Of a stretch of DNA of 35,350 nucleotides, positions 32,211 through 35,350 are shown piece after piece. The number at the start of each line of letters is the position of its first letter. Positions within the stretch are counted from its first letter, which is position 1. The position numbers were made by a program, and so were the translations under genes. The notes below the pieces were generated by a model that was not told the DNA's origin, searched no databases, and saw only the letters and a list, made by a program, of their open reading frames with translations. Source of the DNA: JBGPYB01 sp041493035 (GTDB taxonomy: Bacteria > Acidobacteriota > Vicinamibacteria > Fen-336); contig JBGPYB010000031.1 in assembly GCA_041493035.1 (NCBI GenBank), positions 1 to 35,350 of the forward strand, written 5' to 3'.

Positions 32211-33439
32211 CAGCGCTTGACGGCCTCCGCCCGCGTCCCCTCGCGGGTCAACGCACGAACCCGCTCGGGGAGGCCGAAGAGCCGGATGAAGCCCGCGGCA
32301 TCCTGGTGGTCGTATGCCATTCCTTCGCCGAAGGTCGCGAGGTCCTGACGGTAGAGGCTCCGCGGCGATCGACGGCCCACGGCTTCGGCGCGACCCTTGA
32401 AGAGGCGCACCTTCACTTCGCCCGTCACCTCCTGCTCGGTGAAATCGACGAAGGCAGCGAGGGCTAGGCGCAGCGTCGAGAACCAGAGGCCGTCGTAGAT
32501 GAGCTGTGCGTAGCGGACCGAGACCGACTGCTTGAAGTGAAGCGTGTCCCGGTCGAGGACCAGGCGCTCGATCTCCCGGTGGGCGATGTGGAGAACCGTC
32601 CCGGCAGGCGTCTCGTAGACACCCCTGGACTTGATGCCAACGAGGCGGTTCTCGACGAGATCGAGGCGGCCCACACCGTGGGCTCCCGCCAGGCGGTTGA
32701 GCCTTTCGACCATGGCGACGGGGCCCAGACGCTCCCCGTCGAGGGCGACCGGAGTGCCTCTTTCGAAGGCGAGGGTCACGAACTGGGGTTCGTCGGGCGC
32801 ATCGGCTGGATCGACGGTCAGCTTGAACATCTCCTTGAGCGGGGCGTTCCAAGTGTCTTCGAGGTTACCGCCCTCGTGAGACAGATGCCAGAGGTTGCCG
32901 TCGCGGCTGAAGAGATCCCGGGGAGACTGGTCCACGGGGACGCCATGGGCAGCCGCATAGGCGAGAGCGTCCTCCCGGGAACGGATGTTCCACTCCCGCC
33001 ACGGGGCGATCACTCGAAGGTGAGGGGCGAAGGCGCCGTACGTCACCTCGAAACGGACCTGGTCGTTCCCTTTGCCGGTGGCGCCGTGGGCCAGGGCATC
33101 GGCTCCCTCTCGGAGCGCGCACTGGACCTGGCCGTAGGCGAGGAGAGGTCGCGCCAGGGCGGTGCCCAGGAGGTAGTTGTCCTCGTAGACGGCTCCGGCG
33201 GAGAGCGCCTTGAAGGCATAGTCGCGGACGAACTCCTCGCGGAGGTCCTCGACGACGCACTTCGACGCTCCCGTCGCCAGGGCCTTTCGCCGCACCGCCT
33301 CGAGATCGTCCCCCTGCCCGACGTCGCCGCAGTAGGCGATGATCTCTGCGCCGCCGTAGTGCTCTTTGATCCAGGGGATGATGATGGAGGTGTCGAGCCC
33401 CCCCGAGTACGCCAGGACGACCTTCTTCACTTGGGTCAT
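32210..33439 (-). CDS. argG: Argininosuccinate synthase
   Basis: The 409-residue enzyme joins citrulline and aspartate with ATP to form argininosuccinate. The N-terminal PP-loop is YSGGLDTS (11-18). Downstream are YCGDVGQGDDLEAV, GAVYEDNYLLGTALARPLLA and GATGKGNDQVRFE, all family-typical. An SD-like GAAAGGAAAGAGA precedes the ATG. It begins 52 bases after the argD stop, the widest gap in the arginine operon, and that gap shows no promoter or hairpin. Confidence 0.97.
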   Translation of the reverse strand: MTQVKKVVLAYSGGLDTSIIIPWIKEHYGGAEIIAYCGDVGQGDDLEAVRRKALATGASKCVVEDLREEFVRDYAFKALSAGAVYEDNYLLGTALARPLLAYGQVQCALREGADALAHGATGKGNDQVRFEVTYGAFAPHLRVIAPWREWNIRSREDALAYAAAHGVPVDQSPRDLFSRDGNLWHLSHEGGNLEDTWNAPLKEMFKLTVDPADAPDEPQFVTLAFERGTPVALDGERLGPVAMVERLNRLAGAHGVGRLDLVENRLVGIKSRGVYETPAGTVLHIAHREIERLVLDRDTLHFKQSVSVRYAQLIYDGLWFSTLRLALAAFVDFTEQEVTGEVKVRLFKGRAEAVGRRSPRSLYRQDLATFGEGMAYDHQDAAGFIRLFGLPERVRALTREGTRAEAVKR

Positions 33440-33491
33440 TTCGTCTCTTTCCTTCGCTGACCGGACGAGACCGGACTCGCCGCGCTTCTTC

Positions 33492-34652
33492 TCACCGCCC
33501 GACCCCCTCCCCGAGGATCGCTTCGAGGGCGGTCAGGAACTCCCGGATCTCCTTGGGCCCCACCACGAGAGGGGGCAGAAGGCGCAGCACTTTGTCGCCC
33601 GCTTTCGTCGCCAGGATTCCCTTCTCGCGGAGCGCCTTGAGGACGGGCCCGGCCTCGCCCCTGAACTCGACGCCGATCATCAGGCCTGGCCCCCGAACCT
33701 CGGCGATCGCGTCGGGAAACTTCCGCGCAAGCTTGCGGAGCCCGCGCGAGAGAGCGGAGCCTCTCCTCTGCACCGTCTCGAGGAAGCCGGGAGCTGTGAG
33801 CCGGTCGAGGACTGCGAGTGCGGCGGCGGCGGCCACAGGGTTGCCTCCAAACGTGCTGCCGTGGTCGCCCGGGTGGATCGCCGAGGCCAACTCCTCGCGG
33901 ATGAGGATCGCGCCCATCGGGAGACCGCCACCCAGAGGCTTGGCGAGCGTCAGGATGTCCGGCGTCACGCCCGCCTGCTGGTACGCGAACATGGTCCCGG
34001 TCCGGCCGAGGCCGCTCTGCACCTCGTCGAGAACGAGGAGGCCGCCGCGCTCGCGAGCCAGGTCGGCGAGGCCGCGCAGGAACGCGGGATCGGCGGGACG
34101 AATGCCGCCTTCGCCCTGTATGGGCTCGATCATGACGGCCGCCGTCTTGTCGCCGATCACGGCCGCCGCCGCGGCGAGGTCATTCCAGGGGCAGAATCGC
34201 ACTCCTGGGACGAGCGGCTCAAAGGGTTCGCGGTACTTCGGGTTCCAGGTCGTCGACAGAGCGCCCAGGGTCCGGCCGTGGAAGCCGCGCTCGAAGCAGA
34301 CGAACTCGAAGCGCCCCGCGGGGTGTCCCACCTTGCGGGCGAACTTCATCGCCCCTTCCCAGGCCTCCGTCCCCGAGTTGCAGAAGAAGACCTTGGACGG
34401 AAAGGCCAGCGCCGCCAGTCGATCGGCGAGGGCGGCTGCGGGCTCCGTGTGAAAGAGGTTGCTTGCGTGGATGAGCTTCGACGCCTGCTGCTTGATCGCA
34501 GCGAGGATCGTTCGATCCCCGTAGCCGAAGCCGTTCACGGCGATACCGGCGGCGAAATCCAGATAGGCTCGGCCCTCCTTGTCGAAGAGGCGAGACCCCT
34601 TGCCCGAGACGAGGACGAGATCTCGCTCGTAGATAGGCAGAAGAGCGCTCAC
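33492..34652 (-). CDS. argD: Acetylornithine aminotransferase
   Basis: The 386-residue PLP enzyme converts N-acetylglutamate semialdehyde to N-acetylornithine. NSGTEAWEGAMKFAR (92-106) and GFHGRTLGALSTT belong to the class III fold. DEVQSGLGRTG (209-219) holds the cofactor Asp209, and TLAKPLGGGLPMGA has the Schiff-base Lys238. It starts with an ATGA overlap with argB (34649-34652). Other class III aminotransferases share these motifs, but the operon settles the assignment. Confidence 0.94.
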   Translation of the reverse strand: MSALLPIYERDLVLVSGKGSRLFDKEGRAYLDFAAGIAVNGFGYGDRTILAAIKQQASKLIHASNLFHTEPAAALADRLAALAFPSKVFFCNSGTEAWEGAMKFARKVGHPAGRFEFVCFERGFHGRTLGALSTTWNPKYREPFEPLVPGVRFCPWNDLAAAAAVIGDKTAAVMIEPIQGEGGIRPADPAFLRGLADLARERGGLLVLDEVQSGLGRTGTMFAYQQAGVTPDILTLAKPLGGGLPMGAILIREELASAIHPGDHGSTFGGNPVAAAAALAVLDRLTAPGFLETVQRRGSALSRGLRKLARKFPDAIAEVRGPGLMIGVEFRGEAGPVLKALREKGILATKAGDKVLRLLPPLVVGPKEIREFLTALEAILGEGVGR

Positions 34653-35350
34653 GCTCCCACCTCGGCTCTATGAGGCTCGCCGAGCCGCGTTCCCGGGAAG
34701 CCTCCCGTGAGCCGGGCCTTCCCGGCAATGAGCACCTCGGTGATTCCGGCGCGGGCCGCATCGAGGGCCGCACGGACCTTGAGGATCATTCCACCGGAGA
34801 TGGAGCCGTCTGCGATAAATCGTTCGGCGTCAGCAGAGGACAGGCGTGCCGTCTCGTGCCCGCCGAGTTGCACGCCATCGACGTCGGAAAGATAGACCAG
34901 GCTTTCCGCCTTGAGAGCTAGCGCGATGCCCAGCGCCGTTTCGTCGGCGTTGACGTTGGTCGATTCGCCCGAGGGCCCGTCGGCGACAGGGGAGACCACC
35001 GGCACGTACCCCGCGCTCCAGAGGCCGCGCAGGAGATCGACATCCACGGTCTCGGGGACGCCGACGCGGCCGAGCCCCGGCTCGAGCCGCGTCCCCACGA
35101 GCCCGCCGTCGCGCCCCGACACGCCCACGGCGCGGACACCGGCCCGCGTGAGCCCCGAAGCCAAGGACTTGTTCACGATTCCCGAGAGCACCATCTCCAC
35201 CACCTCCATCGCGGCGGGGGAGGTGTCTCTTCGGCCCCCGACGAAGCGTGACTCGATCGACAGCGCCCGCAGCACTTGCTCCACCTGGCGACCTCCGCCA
35301 TGGACCACGACGACCCGGCCGGCAAAGCCCTCGATCTCGCGGGCGAGAGG
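34649..35350 (-). CDS. argB: Acetylglutamate kinase, N-terminus beyond the window
   Basis: The 3' part (about 233 codons) of the enzyme that phosphorylates N-acetylglutamate. The frame is open to the window edge, reading PLAREIEGFAGRVVVVHGGG, so the start codon and the first part of the protein (roughly 30-60 residues) lie outside. Visible motifs are VVHGGGRQVEQVLRAL, the nucleotide and substrate glycine loop, then NVNADETALGIALAL and SISGGMILKVRAALDAA with GITEVLIAGKA. No GTG or ATG near 35308 should be taken as the real start. It overlaps argD by four bases. Confidence 0.95.
   Translation of the reverse strand, partial: PLAREIEGFAGRVVVVHGGGRQVEQVLRALSIESRFVGGRRDTSPAAMEVVEMVLSGIVNKSLASGLTRAGVRAVGVSGRDGGLVGTRLEPGLGRVGVPETVDVDLLRGLWSAGYVPVVSPVADGPSGESTNVNADETALGIALALKAESLVYLSDVDGVQLGGHETARLSSADAERFIADGSISGGMILKVRAALDAARAGITEVLIAGKARLTGGFPGTRLGEPHRAEVGA

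Noticed and set aside
32211..32852. Upstream extension of argJ to 605 residues
   Set aside because: The added part overlaps argG out of frame. The ATG at 32210 gives the usual ArgJ length and a TGATG junction.

Overview
The window is a densely packed, GC-rich bacterial chromosome segment of about 31 protein-coding genes. I found no tRNA, rRNA, CRISPR array, transposase or integrase. A TonB-dependent receptor, several secreted proteins and a PilT-family ATPase point to a diderm (Gram-negative) host. The high GC content, the fused MFS/spermidine-synthase-like protein, the M64 peptidase and the esterase families would suit Acidobacteriota or a neighbouring phylum, but that is a guess. Within operons, junctions are very often 1-8 base overlaps (ATGA, GTGA, TGATG).

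Layout. (1) 180-2297, plus strand: an alpha-glucan phosphorylase. (2) 2304-11781, minus strand: one long apparent operon headed by a promoter, a cobalamin riboswitch and a Shine-Dalgarno-masking hairpin. Its order is a BtuB-type TonB receptor, a DUF71/COG2102 PP-loop enzyme, a secreted BtuF-like binding protein, a BtuC permease, a BtuD ATPase and a second BtuF-like protein with no signal peptide. A PilT/PilU-type ATPase, a zinc-ribbon protein and an SGNH hydrolase follow. The first six form a B12 salvage module; the last three have no obvious B12 role. (3) 11787-14111, minus: the fused MFS/spermidine-synthase-like membrane protein. (4) 14165-16571, plus: hemE and a protoporphyrinogen/coproporphyrinogen oxidase, overlapping. 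(5) 16577-18268, minus: gamma-glutamyltransferase, divergent from an M64 metallopeptidase (18344-19756, plus). (6) 19838-21417, plus: a cNMP-binding/GGDEF diguanylate cyclase overlapping a secreted protein of unknown function. (7) 21436-22783, plus: a promoter, a 10-codon leader ORF and rho. (8) 22793-23524, plus: an esterase. (9) 23733-28064, plus: an adaptor, ATPase, permease, permease export operon. (10) 28080-35350, minus: arginine biosynthesis in the order argB (cut by the window edge), argD, argG, argJ, argH, followed by a family 5 uracil-DNA glycosylase and a secreted esterase.

How the genes work together. The B12 operon would bring corrinoids across the outer membrane (BtuB) and the inner membrane (BtuCD with BtuF), under feedback control by the riboswitch; DUF71 and the leaderless BtuF-like protein probably act on or bind corrinoid in the cytoplasm. 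The arg operon covers N-acetylglutamate phosphorylation, transamination, acetyl recycling and the last two steps to arginine; argC and argF are not in view. hemE and the oxidase belong to late haem synthesis.

The points most worth a second look are: the riboswitch with its complete expression platform; the DUF71 protein and cytoplasmic BtuF-like protein in the B12 operon; the type IV pilus ATPase and SGNH hydrolase at its end; a leader ORF whose stop overlaps the likely rho start; and an 11-base tandem duplication that appears to have broken a GTGA overlap between argH and the glycosylase gene. No gene-free stretch exceeds 300 bases. The longest gaps, 11470-11786 (riboswitch leader) and 23525-23732 (upstream of the export operon), are described as features.
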